From Lineus longissimus (Eukaryota > Nemertea > Pilidiophora > Heteronemertea > Lineidae), in the NCBI RefSeq assembly GCF_910592395.1, contig NC_088323.1, positions 5,456,001 to 5,520,000 on the forward strand: a stretch of DNA of 64,000 nt, written 5' to 3'. The notes beneath the pieces are model-generated. The model ran no database searches. It was not told the origin of the DNA and was given only the letters and a program-made list of their open reading frames with translations. The translations under genes were made by a program, and so were the position numbers. Within the stretch, counting starts at the first letter, position 1. Each line of letters starts with the position of its first letter. Positions 52,458 through 62,908 of the stretch are shown here, piece after piece.

Positions 52458-53247
52458 TATATATTTCAAATATTCACAGCAATAACAGGATGACAAGATA
52501 ATTTCACAGGGATGATCTGCTGAACAATCAACCTGAAATAAAATGACTTCATTGCGGCTGGTAATTTTAAATCAAATTACGCAGAAATCAACATGTGGAG
52601 GCATCAGTTGTTGATTGCGCCACATTCGGGGATCAAAAGTTCGCTTCCTCATTCAAAAAGAATTCCATTAGCTATACGTGAATTGGGACTTTACAATTGG
52701 ACATACATGTAGCTGCATCACTTTTCTAAACAAACATTAAAACACAACTAAGGTAATGTTCATATTCAAAAAGAATTCCAAGATACTGCTTCAAGCTAAA
52801 TATCCAAATTGCGAAAATTTGCACCTTTTACCTGATTGACCACATGAACAAATTGCTACCAGAGCATAAGATTAATATCAAAACCTAAAACTGCAACTTG
52901 ATTGGTAATCGATCAATATTTAAAAAGTTTCATCAAAGAAAGTGACTATAAATATATCATTTGTAGGTTATATCATAATATCCACAAAAAAAATGGCGCA
53001 AGACTACAAGTCCTATATGACAGTAACACAACATCTGAAGTCCAGATAAAATCACTGTACATTTCTCTCGCAGAGAATTTTTGAAATGTACACATGTATC
53101 GTATCATAATAAAGCAGTCACATGAAAAATAATCTTAACTACGGGTAATAACCATGGCAGTACATTTCGCCTTTCATTGAGAAATACATACATGTACAAT
53201 TGCAACAATATAAATGCTTGTGACTCAACTGGCCTAGACTAATTTTG

Positions 53248-56200
53248 TTAAAGAACGATGACTTCGGGAGCAGTCTCCTCCTCTATAACGAACGGCAATT
53301 TCAAGCCATCTTTCGACCCGATTATACTCTTAATTATCTTGAACTGCTCGTGAGTTTTGATATGGTCCTGCAGAGCCTGACTGTCCGTTATCGTCTCCTC
53401 GCAAAACGCGCACACGTATGGGTTGTGTTTCACATGATCTGAATACACGTGGATCAACATTTGCAACGGCTCCGTGAACATCTTAGGACAATGGATGCAC
53501 TTTATTGTGTTTTCATTTTGCAGAATTCTTGTCGGCTCTTCGATTTCATCATCTGAATCCTCAGTGAGATCAACAATGGCAGTTATTTTTGGCCCGGTTG
53601 TATTTTTCACAGGCGGTTGACCGGGTCTCTGCACGCCTGATGGAATTAGTCTTGGTTGACTCGAAATTCTCTCCCTTGGTGGTAGATTTGGTGTACTGCT
53701 CAAGTGTGTGACACTCCTAGGCAGTCCACCAGCTGTACTGGACACAGGCCTAGCTTGCGAGGACATGGCATGTGAAGACCCAGGCCTAGGTTGCCCTGCA
53801 CTGCTACCAGGACCTGCTACCTGATTTGAAGCATGATTCTGTCCAATGGCCGGGTTTTCTCTTCTTACAATTTGTTGATTAAGTCTTTGTCGGACATTCT
53901 GACTTGCAGTGGGAGCCTGCCTTTCACCCATTGAGGAAGCGCCTGGTGGACGAACAGCTCCTTGCTGGACTTGCCTATTCAACTGCCCACCAGGACATCC
54001 ACCGCCTTGCCGGTTCATCTTCACACCTCGACGAACCATATCTGGCCCAACGTTCCGGTTCACAGGAACACCTGGGCGCTGTGGCTGCTGCTGGCGATCA
54101 TTAGAGTGATGATGACCTCGTCCTTGCTGTCCCATACCGACGGGTGCGACCTGGTTACCTGGTGTTCTTTTGATAATTTTCAGTTTTGGTATTGGCTCTT
54201 TCTCAACAGGATCATCATCTGTCAAATCTATTACATCAGGTGTACTAGGATTCTCTTTCGGTACAATTTTAACTGGCGCTGATGAACAAGAAGCCGGTAC
54301 AGCTACAGGGTCTGGTTTTCCAATCCTCCCTGCTGGAAGGAAACCCCCTCGGAGGGGTCGGCGAGACGACTCTCCTGTTGGTCGATTTCCTGCTGTGTAC
54401 ATCGCCACTGGAAATGGCCCTTCTTGCTCCTCTGTGTCATCATTGAAATCTTCCTTCGCTGCATCATCGATTTTCTTCTTCAAAAGAAACTCCCCAAGTA
54501 CACCATTACCATGAACCTCAAGAACGTGCAGATACAGGTACGCTTTGCCCCAGTATTTTCCGGTACACTTTGGACAATTCAACGGCCTTTCCCCTTCATT
54601 GTGAACAATGGCCCGCCGTTTCGGTAATTGGCGCTTCGGTTGCGACGACGGACGACAATTGTTCCTTCGGGCGTGTTTATCCAAGAACTTCTTCTTACTG
54701 AAGTACTCAAGGCAGATGAGGCATTGATGCGTTCGTCTTCTATCATCTTCAGGCTCCTTTCGTCTCCCACCCATTATGTCATTCTCGTCCTGTTTGTGGT
54801 ACGAAACAAGATGTAATGTTATCGAGTTCAACTGCATGAACCGTTTGTCACAAAGTAAGCATCCATATGGTTTTTTCTCGCGGCGATTTGGCGCAATAGC
54901 AAGACGATGTATCGAGACGATGTGGTCCTCTAAATCAGCCTCTCTATTAAAGCCTTCCTCACAAACCGCGCAAGCATAGTAAAACCTTCTTGCAGCTTCT
55001 GTTGTTCCCGTTTTTTTAGTCTGAACAGAGTGATTTGATTTCGAGGACGGCAACTGATGATTTGAACTAAACGATGCTGGCGGAGTTGCATTTACTTTAC
55101 TCTCATCGTGATCCGAACGAATGTGATTGAGAAGGATTTCCATTTGCCGGTACGATTTTTTACAAAGATGGCAGTGATACTGCTGCAGCTGGTGTCTCTC
55201 GAAATGACACCTCTTCATGTGGTCATTCAAACACAGCGACCCCAAGAACTGCTGCCCGCAAATCTTACAGCTCATAAGCGAAAGAGCAGGCACAACCGCA
55301 TTGGGCTTTGAATGCTTTTCCAATAACTCTTTTAAGGAGTGATAGTAACCGATGTGTTTCTGGACCAGCATCTTTGTTCGAAATGCTTTCGCACAGTATG
55401 GGCACAAAAAAAACCCCGCTAACCCCCCAACTATTGGTTTTAAATGCGTACTCATGACATGGTTTTTCAGGTCTAAAATTTTGAAAAAAGTCAGATAACA
55501 GATTGTACAGTTCCATGCCCGCATAGTTCGACCTTCTGGGAGTTTTGCAATCTGAGGGTCGACATCAGGTGGAATTACATCCGGTTGCAACTTTTTTGCG
55601 TCCACAACAACATCCGCTATCTTTGCTTTGGGTTTTGGCGAGTTGTCATCATCATCATCATCATCGTCGCTAGATGCCGCTGGTTCATAGAGTGGATCCT
55701 CCTCCTCTTTGTCAAACATCATAGGACTATTCTGCGGACTACCACTGGGTTCCGACTCATCCCTCAATTCCTGTACCCTCGGTTTTCGGGATTTCGTCCC
55801 GCTACACTGGGATGATTTCCTTTTGCGTTTTATTAGGTTTTCAAGTCGAGACAGGCGGACGACTTCACCATAATCATTCAAAAATGAGTTGTGTCGCTCC
55901 TTCAGATGAGCCTTGTACTCATTCTCCGTAGCAAAGCGTCTTTTACACAGCTTGCAACCATAAACCAGACTCCCAAGATAGGCAACGCGACGAGACCTGC
56001 GGCGTTTTGAAGGCGTGCCATCATCGCCAGAATCAGAACAATCCGCAGACGGCATCTGCTTTAATATTTCATTATCCGTCTGCTTTGAATGTTCATCTTG
56101 CGTCTGCCCCACTTCTTTACCAATGACCTGCTCGACAGCTGAAAGGAACATTTTTGCCTCGCCAATTATCGGAGATGACACAGAGGAAATTTCGCGATGT

Positions 56201-58095
56201 CCACCTGAAGGAATTAAAGTGATATTTCTACCAAGGGAGCTGAGCTTCGGTCCAAGAATAGGCGCTCTGTTCAATTCAGATACAGTTGAAGCTGATGCAT
56301 CAGGAACATTTACACTAACAGGCCTATGCCCTTTGCGCTTGTGCAGTTCAAACCCTTGCCGATCAAAATATATCCGCGAACAGACTTTGCATGTGTACTG
56401 ACGTTTTCTTTTCTTTCCACTTTTCTTGAGTTTCTTAGCATGTTTTAGTCTCATGTGGAAGTCAAGATCTTCTTGACTTAGGAACGACATTGTGCAGAAA
56501 TCACACCTGGCAGACAACTCCTTTTTGTGAATTTTCCGCAAATGCGCCCCAAGCATTGAGAGTGATTTGAACATTTTGTCGCACTCTGAACATTTAAAAG
56601 GGCGATCGACATTATGAATTTTATTAACGTGATCTTCTAAGTCTTTTCTCTCACTAAATGTTTTATTGCAAACTGTACACTTGTTAACATTATTCAAGTG
56701 ATTTTTCAAGTGCTCCTCGTACAGTGAGAATTCAGGAAACATCACGAGACAAATTGGACACGTCGACCAGCCATCGTCATCCATCGTATCGGCCGTTAAA
56801 CTATTCTGCACAAGATGGCCGACGACGTGTTCCTGGAATTCTTCCGAGGTATTATACCAAGTTTCGCACTGCTGACATTTGAACGAGTTGTCAGATTCAT
56901 AGATTGCTGTTCCCTGCGAGTTCTGCGAGTACATTAGCTCGTCCGTCATCATATCGGCTGTCCCCTGCGAGTATCGCGAATCGTACATTAGCTCATCTGT
57001 CCTACTGTCCATTGGTGTTGGCGTTGAATATTCCTCATGAAGCGATTCCACAAGATCACCGATCACATTTGCATCTCCCATCAAGTATCTACTCAAATCA
57101 TCATCTACGTCCATTTTAACTTCCTCATTGGCTTTTTCAACTGTCTCGTTTTGTTCAGTCTTTTCCACAGGAGGCCCAGCAACATCCTTCTCCTTGTCCA
57201 CAGTTTCACCTGCACATGTTTCCTTAGAAACAATGTCCGACTCTTTGGAACCCTCGTCCAAATCAGCAACCTTTTCCTCTTTGGTAACCACTTTGTCCTT
57301 AACATCAGGAGCCTCACTAGAATCTGAATCGAAATTGACAACCTCAGTTTGAGAAACATTTTTTAAACGCTGCCCCTTTTTGAGTCCTTCGTTACCCTCA
57401 CTTGGTCTCAAAGCATCAAAATTATTTCGTCCTGATTTTCCATCATCTACTTTTAAACTTGCTCCTACAATGGCATCTGAGCTATCCTCAACAAGGTTAA
57501 CGACGTGACGACTATTACTAGCAAGGTCTACTTTGTAATTTAAATCAATGTCTTCAGCATCCATGGAAACGGAATCCACAGTATCCATGGAAACAGGAAT
57601 GCTTTTATCAAGTTTTTCACTTGAATCAACTGCGGCAGATTCAGACTCATTTTTCTCACCTGAAGCAACCTTTATGCCAACATCTACACTTTCAGATGTT
57701 TCCACAACTGGTTGATCTTTGCAATCAAGAATGTCACTATGTTCCACTGGAAGAACTCCACAATCAAGTTCATCGGAAACTTGACCCGTGTCACCAGATT
57801 CAATGTCATTTGAACTGTCACAACTTGCAATGCCATTTCTTTCATTAGAAGTACCATGTTCATTTTTCATATCGCCATTCACGATATGATCGAAATGGGA
57901 ATGGTTTAAATCAATGTCAGTCTCTTTTAAAAGTTCAGGACCACCAGTGATTTTGCTCATGTCGGTATCTCCCTCACACGACCTGTCAACATTATTTTTG
58001 ATAGGAAGTTTTGCAGTACAATTCAGCAACGTGCTGGCATCTGCATCACTCCTCCTTCCAACAGAGTTTCCATCTGTTACAACTTGCTCATCCAT
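53248..58095 (-). CDS. Large intronless multi-C2H2 zinc-finger protein, 1615 aa
   Basis: One uninterrupted reading frame. The ATG at 58095 is the first in frame after an upstream stop (TGA about 68 nt before); a possible acceptor near 58139 suggests a 5'-UTR exon. Residues 1-400 are acidic and Ser/Asp/Glu-rich. Sixteen C2H2 fingers plus one C2HC-like finger (near 1122, HARRNNC) follow: six near 405-590, one near 710, four near 860-990, four near 1038-1190, and two near 1530-1580. The linkers do not match TGEKP, so the fingers are dispersed. A Pro/Gln/Arg-rich low-complexity stretch runs from about 1300 to 1500. It is flanked by two SUMO-interaction-like motifs, DVIDLTDDD (about 1290) and IVDLTEDSDDE (about 1507). 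This suggests a nuclear DNA- or chromatin-binding protein regulated through SUMO. I do not recognise a specific orthologue. Confidence 0.93.
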   Translation of the reverse strand: MDEQVVTDGNSVGRRSDADASTLLNCTAKLPIKNNVDRSCEGDTDMSKITGGPELLKETDIDLNHSHFDHIVNGDMKNEHGTSNERNGIASCDSSNDIESGDTGQVSDELDCGVLPVEHSDILDCKDQPVVETSESVDVGIKVASGEKNESESAAVDSSEKLDKSIPVSMDTVDSVSMDAEDIDLNYKVDLASNSRHVVNLVEDSSDAIVGASLKVDDGKSGRNNFDALRPSEGNEGLKKGQRLKNVSQTEVVNFDSDSSEAPDVKDKVVTKEEKVADLDEGSKESDIVSKETCAGETVDKEKDVAGPPVEKTEQNETVEKANEEVKMDVDDDLSRYLMGDANVIGDLVESLHEEYSTPTPMDSRTDELMYDSRYSQGTADMMTDELMYSQNSQGTAIYESDNSFKCQQCETWYNTSEEFQEHVVGHLVQNSLTADTMDDDGWSTCPICLVMFPEFSLYEEHLKNHLNNVNKCTVCNKTFSERKDLEDHVNKIHNVDRPFKCSECDKMFKSLSMLGAHLRKIHKKELSARCDFCTMSFLSQEDLDFHMRLKHAKKLKKSGKKRKRQYTCKVCSRIYFDRQGFELHKRKGHRPVSVNVPDASASTVSELNRAPILGPKLSSLGRNITLIPSGGHREISSVSSPIIGEAKMFLSAVEQVIGKEVGQTQDEHSKQTDNEILKQMPSADCSDSGDDGTPSKRRRSRRVAYLGSLVYGCKLCKRRFATENEYKAHLKERHNSFLNDYGEVVRLSRLENLIKRKRKSSQCSGTKSRKPRVQELRDESEPSGSPQNSPMMFDKEEEDPLYEPAASSDDDDDDDDNSPKPKAKIADVVVDAKKLQPDVIPPDVDPQIAKLPEGRTMRAWNCTICYLTFFKILDLKNHVMSTHLKPIVGGLAGFFLCPYCAKAFRTKMLVQKHIGYYHSLKELLEKHSKPNAVVPALSLMSCKICGQQFLGSLCLNDHMKRCHFERHQLQQYHCHLCKKSYRQMEILLNHIRSDHDESKVNATPPASFSSNHQLPSSKSNHSVQTKKTGTTEAARRFYYACAVCEEGFNREADLEDHIVSIHRLAIAPNRREKKPYGCLLCDKRFMQLNSITLHLVSYHKQDENDIMGGRRKEPEDDRRRTHQCLICLEYFSKKKFLDKHARRNNCRPSSQPKRQLPKRRAIVHNEGERPLNCPKCTGKYWGKAYLYLHVLEVHGNGVLGEFLLKKKIDDAAKEDFNDDTEEQEGPFPVAMYTAGNRPTGESSRRPLRGGFLPAGRIGKPDPVAVPASCSSAPVKIVPKENPSTPDVIDLTDDDPVEKEPIPKLKIIKRTPGNQVAPVGMGQQGRGHHHSNDRQQQPQRPGVPVNRNVGPDMVRRGVKMNRQGGGCPGGQLNRQVQQGAVRPPGASSMGERQAPTASQNVRQRLNQQIVRRENPAIGQNHASNQVAGPGSSAGQPRPGSSHAMSSQARPVSSTAGGLPRSVTHLSSTPNLPPRERISSQPRLIPSGVQRPGQPPVKNTTGPKITAIVDLTEDSDDEIEEPTRILQNENTIKCIHCPKMFTEPLQMLIHVYSDHVKHNPYVCAFCEETITDSQALQDHIKTHEQFKIIKSIIGSKDGLKLPFVIEEETAPEVIVL

Positions 58096-58949
58096 GCTGA
58101 GATTCGATACGAGGACCTCCTCAGGAAGACCGACGTCTCTAAAAACACATCATCCTCAGCTTCATCGACTTGGCTACATCTTCTAAGCATGTAACTGACA
58201 TCAATCATACCTTATACCTGAAAAGACAGTGAACACAGAAACTGAGTAACTGGCAGTACATTAAGTTAACACCCTGGTAGAAGGTGAATGATGGTTGGTA
58301 TAATAATGAAATAAACAATGACAAGAGAAGGCCTCTGTACAATGTATGCATTACACATGCACTACAGACTACAGTACATTATGCACTGTAACCAGCATGC
58401 CAGACATACACTATACAGTTACACTAGACTAGTGTAGTCCAGCACACACTATACACTTCTTACTATACTTTGTAAGTTTGTTCTCATCTGACAAGATGAA
58501 TGCATCATTTTCCACAAAATACAACATGCAACTTCAGGTGAATATATTGAATAATCAACCTACACATCACTGAGCCAAAATAGTGCTATCTTGATGGTTA
58601 TTCGGCTTTGTCTTTTGCCTGATCATAAATTTTGTAAACAACCAACAGATTTCAGAAAAACTGCAGGTCGAGGTCGGTTAAAGTGTATCTATGTACAGAC
58701 ATTACAGAAAATTTCCTATGCTAAGAATTGAATAGGTCGAGGTAAGATTTAGCACTGCTGTGACACAGCACTGCACGAAAGTTGAAACCTCGATTCCGGG
58801 ATTTTATCCTATCCGAATGTACGCAAAATTTCTGAAAATACACAGTAGAATTTTCTGAAGACAAGGTTGGAAAAGAATGGTCGCCGGCGAAAATTGAACT
58901 AGAATTTTTCTCATAAATGTTCGCAAATTCGGTGTTAAATAGTGATCAG
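58096..58949. promoter_or_regulatory. Divergent promoter region between the zinc-finger gene and MINDY3
   Basis: 854 bp separate two oppositely oriented start codons. The segment contains 5'-UTR sequence of both genes and presumably their promoters. No TATA box is evident. A short low-complexity block rich in ACACTA/TACACT lies at 58345-58450. Confidence 0.45.
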
Positions 58950-61900
58950 ATGGCTTCAACTTCGACTACGCAGCAAGCTGCGTTATCAGAGAATCAAGTG
59001 GTGGCAATAAAAAATCTCCTGTGGGGAAATGATCTCCGAGAGGAGGTGTTTTTGAGGTGGACACAGGGTAAAGCATTTTTTCACTCAATTCTCCAAGTTC
59101 CAGTACAGCATTACAGTTGGTTACAGTCATGAGTCATGAGAGTGGTACATGGTCACTAGACTATAGATCGATGCACTTGATTGGGGATAACGTTTACGTC
59201 ACGTTACAGTAATGTAAAACCGTCAGAGCTGCATTGCATCGTGACGTGTCACGTGACAACGGCCAACACTTTGTAAACGTTGTTCCCAATCAAGTGCATG
59301 AATCTATAGTAAGTACTGTAACTGTATAGGCCTACACAGTAACACAGTATACAGTACACAGATCACTCCCTCTATCTTTTTAAGGGACAATGGTTTTAGT
59401 CCCAATTCGGTCGTTTCCATTCGATTTGATCATCATGACCTCTTTAATCAGGACACCACAATGACAGTACGATATTTCTAACTTCTAGTTGTCCGTAGCC
59501 ACAGCCATAGTAAGGTTCTTCTAGTCTACTGTACTTTTCTATTGCAGGTTTCACTTTTAGTAAAGATGAACCGTCTGCACTTCTTCAACTCCAGGGAGGA
59601 CCTTGTGCGGTGATTGCTCCAGTTCAAGCTTTCGTTGTGAAGAACATTATCTTTGACCAAAAGAAAACCATGGCTGGCCTCACTGGTGAGTATACTACTG
59701 TAACTAAGTGCGTAGTTTTTCATCAGTTTTCCTTCATGGGTTGTGGTAGGCCTACTGTTGAGAGTTACTGACAACTGTGAATGATAACAGTTTTGTTTGC
59801 TGAAAACCGCAAAATGTTTGTGAAATTTGGTTATGTTCAAAATCTGCAAGAAGAGAAAGCCCCCCCCCCCAAATTTGGGGTTTACAGTACCAGTATATCC
59901 CTGACTACATAGCACAGATACAAGAAAATGTGAAAACAACTTTGTTCTCAAAAGAAAGTCTGAAATTTGAAAGTCATAATAATAAGATGAAGAGAACAGC
60001 TTTGAAGGTATCTCTGACAACTAAAATTTACCATTCATCTTCTTTTACTTCAGCCTCTGAATGCCAGGAATGCCTAATTAACGCTTTGGTGGAGGTGTTA
60101 ACCCAAGCCGCTAGTACTGACATCTGTTACTTAATCACCCACAATGGGCTTGAAGAGAGGGACGCGGATACTGTACTCAATCTGCCAGCGAATTCTGAGG
60201 ATAATCAGGTCCAAGTTAATGACAATGAGGTCCGGAGCCCCAAGAGACAGAAACTGTCCAATCAGTGGTTCCACAGCAATCTTAGGTAAATATCAATCAC
60301 AATTTGCTGAGCATTTTTGGCAACCTTACAGTGTCAAATTCTTCTGTCATCATCCCACATTAATTCTGGAGTAGATTTTCTATTTGAAATTGTGAAAGCG
60401 GAGTTCCTGGCCCTTGGGCCTCTTGTTCATTCTTGAGAAATGTCTATCTCCCATTGTATCTTTAGGTGCCAGCAATGCAACAGTAATGCGGAGGTGAAGG
60501 ATGCAATCCATGCTCACATCTCAACATTCCAAGGACAATACGGTGTACTCCTATTCTTGTATTCACTGGTGCTGACCAAGGGCATTGAACAAATTAAGAA
60601 CGAAGTTGAAGACCCTGGTGAACCTCTCATAGACAACACACATGGACATGGAAGGTACGGTATGGCCTAGTATGCTATTGGCTAATGAAAGCACATGTTC
60701 TGTATGATGTATGAGGTCCCGGATTTATTTCCCGGTCGGTTGCGGTACACTCAAGTGATAGAGCGGACGACTCTCTTCGACTGTGTAGGTTACCTGTGGG
60801 GTCTCCGGTTTCCTCCTACCTACATTACAAATTTGAACGCTATAAGTGTTAGAGCTGGTACTAGTACAAAGTGGGTAGGCAGTGCTTTTCATTGCCTGGT
60901 GTTATTCGGGATGTGTTCTGTGACTCCTTTAAAAAATTTATCATCATTCATCATCATCTCCAGAAATTTTGCTTCTGTGTTTCAGCCAGAGTATGATAAA
61001 TCTTCTCTTATGTGGTAAAGCTGTATCGAACGTATTTGATAATGACAAAGATATATCGGGAATGCGTAAGTATGCTATATGTTCAGCAAAATGTTGACAG
61101 ATATTTTCAAGAATTTCAAGGACACGTCCTCTTCTTTGCGTCTGCTTGTATGTTGGTTTCGGTTGCATTTGGTTACATCGATTAGGTGCCAGAAATCCTA
61201 GCTCAGTGCATTCGTCTTCACCACTGCTATTTCACCCATAGCTGGCGATTGGATTGGTGAGTGCCAGGGCAGTTCTACGTTGCCGATGGGCCAGCACACT
61301 GCACCTTCAAGGTTCCAATCTACTTTGAGATCCCGGGTTTTCAGTGACTGCTGCATTATAAGGGAACCAGTAATATGTAACCAATCTTTCTTTCAGAGCT
61401 TCATGGTATCTCTAAACAGTGTACGATAGGTTTCCTCACCCAATTAGAACATCTTCGATATTGTGAGGTAAGAGTTAAGTCTTGGTTTGTTTTCATTTCT
61501 GCTGACCTAAAAAATAAAATGTCCCTTTAGATGCAGCTCAGATTTTACATCTTCTCTTTCTATAGATTAATATCTCCGTCATTCTGAAGAATAAATCCTG
61601 AATATGATTTTAGTACAAGAGCTGCTGTACATGATGGGTTAAACATTATTGTAGTATTGAGAGAAATATAACAAAAGTGCAGCAAAAGGGTTTCTAAAAT
61701 AAGGAAGTATGAAAAATTAATGTGTATTTCGACTTCAATTCTTGGCTTTGATATTTTAGGTTGGCTGGTACTTAAAGAATCCCTGTGTTCCTGTTTGGCT
61801 GTTGGCGAGTGAGACACATATAACAGTATTGTTTGCCTATGTAAGTACAAGTGTTTATCTATGTAAGTACAAGTGTTCATCTATGTAAATACACCGTTTG

Positions 61901-62908
61901 TCGGTGTAAGTACAAATGTTTGCCTATGTGAATACACAAAAATGGCGTAACACCATGTGAAATCTGACTTCCGCCAGATATTAACTCTTGGCCTTCGGAA
62001 TTTTTCTTTTGCACTGAGAGTGATGTCTTTCAAAATCATATTGAAAAAAGATATACTGTAAGGCTGGACTCAATAAATCATGGTTATTTTTCAGGAGAGA
62101 GGGTTGGTGACTCATGAGACAGCATCGCAAGCGGCGCGAAGGATCTTTAAAAGTTTCGACCCTGACGGGAATGGTTTCATAACCGTGTCTCGACTCGTTG
62201 AGCTGATGGATGCGCTGGAGCTAGTCTCAGAACCTGAGTAGTAAGTATGAATGGGGGGAGTTTCTCAAGCTTTATTATATTCCACCAGAAAATGACTGAT
62301 CCAAGATATTTGGATCGGGGCTGTCTCGGTTAGGCTGCCCCCCCCCTTCCAAAATATCTGGATCTGCCACTGAACCAGAAGACTGGGATAAGGTCACTTT
62401 ATGCCCTCATCTTGTTACTTTATAATCACGATGAATTTACCTCTCATTTTTTCAGCGTCAACATCATGCAGAGCAAAATGGATCCCGAGGGTTTAGGCAT
62501 CATTCTATTGGGTGTGTTCCTGGAGGAGTTTTTCCCAGAACTAGACAGGGAGGAGACACCGGAGAAGTTCTTAGTCTATCATTACAACGGCCTGGAGAGG
62601 TCGTGTCCGGACAAACAGGTAAGATAACACCTTTCTTCTTTGTAGCATTTGTCAGCGCCCTGCAGGCAGACAAATTTTGTTGCTGCGACCTGTGATAATA
62701 TTTGCTGCAACACAGCTAGAGAAAGAAGCTGACTTTAACGGAATTCATTTCATTTAAGGTAAAATACTTGGAGGGAACAGCAAAGATAGCAGACATTCAA
62801 GACATCGTCGTGACAACTGACATCACCCCGATATTGACATGTCTGCAGACAAAATGGCCGACAGTCGAACTTCACTGGAAGGATAATATCGTGCCGTCCA
62901 TGAATTGA
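58950..62908 (+). CDS. MINDY3: MINDY3 (FAM188A) K48-specific deubiquitinase
   Basis: Ten exons join in phase: 58950-59067, 59548-59685, 60054-60285, 60466-60654, 60986-61065, 61397-61467, 61760-61840, 62095-62240, 62456-62618 and 62759-62908, giving 455 aa (human 445). I chose the ATG at 58950 (CAGATGG); an in-frame ATG at 58917 would add 11 residues. The catalytic Cys sits in LQGGPCAVIAPVQAF and the catalytic His in ASETHITVLF. Other family signatures are FGVLL-like YGVLLFLYSLVLTKGIEQIK, INLLLCGKAVSNVFD, DPEGLGIILLG and FLVYHYNGLE. MINDY enzymes trim long K48-linked ubiquitin chains. An EF-hand-like segment (FDPDGNGFITVSRL) has Asp, Asp and Asn ligands but Arg at loop position 12, so calcium binding is doubtful. 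A basic SPKRQK motif in exon 3 could be a nuclear signal. The last acceptor is AAG rather than CAG. Confidence 0.95.
59161..59309. mobile_element. MITE with 37-bp terminal inverted repeats in MINDY3 intron 1
   Basis: Arms at 59161-59197 and 59273-59309 are inverted copies with a few mismatches. Shared segments are CTATAGAT, ATGCACTTGATTGGG and ACGTTTAC. The element is about 149 bp and its interior is non-coding. Confidence 0.8.
59388..59460. repeat. Partial copy of the CTCTCTATTAAGGAC MITE family (inverted)
   Basis: The reverse complement contains TGTCCTGATTAAAGAGGTCA and CGAATGGAAACGACCGAATT, matching the interior of the copy at 4277-4440. It lies in MINDY3 intron 1. Confidence 0.6.
60715..60915. 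repeat. Possible interspersed repeat (SINE-like) in MINDY3 intron 4
   Basis: GCGGTACACTCAAGTGATAG and GGGGTCTCCGGTTTCCTCCT have the look of a dispersed short repeat. There is no second copy in this window to confirm it. Confidence 0.25.
61831..61935 (+). repeat. 22-bp tandem repeat over the MINDY3 exon-7 splice donor
   Basis: The unit GTTTGCCTATGTAAGTACAA + GT spans the exon-7 end and its donor (GTAAGT at 61841). It is repeated about 4.5 times, placing donor-like hexamers at 61863 (GTAAGT), 61885 (GTAAAT), 61906 (GTAAGT) and 61928 (GTGAAT). Confidence 0.85.

Larger units (their letters stand above)
52009..53247. other. Convergent 3' UTRs of AKR (+) and the zinc-finger gene (-)
   Basis: After the minisatellite there is no exon. 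AATAAA for the reductase lies at 52410-52415. The nearest strong minus-strand AATAAA for the zinc-finger gene is at 52452-52457, so the two transcripts may end within tens of bases of each other. Confidence 0.5.

Noticed and set aside
59526-60020. 164-codon minus-strand ORF
   Set aside because: It overlaps MINDY3 exon 2 in antisense and intron 2, with no motif or splice support.
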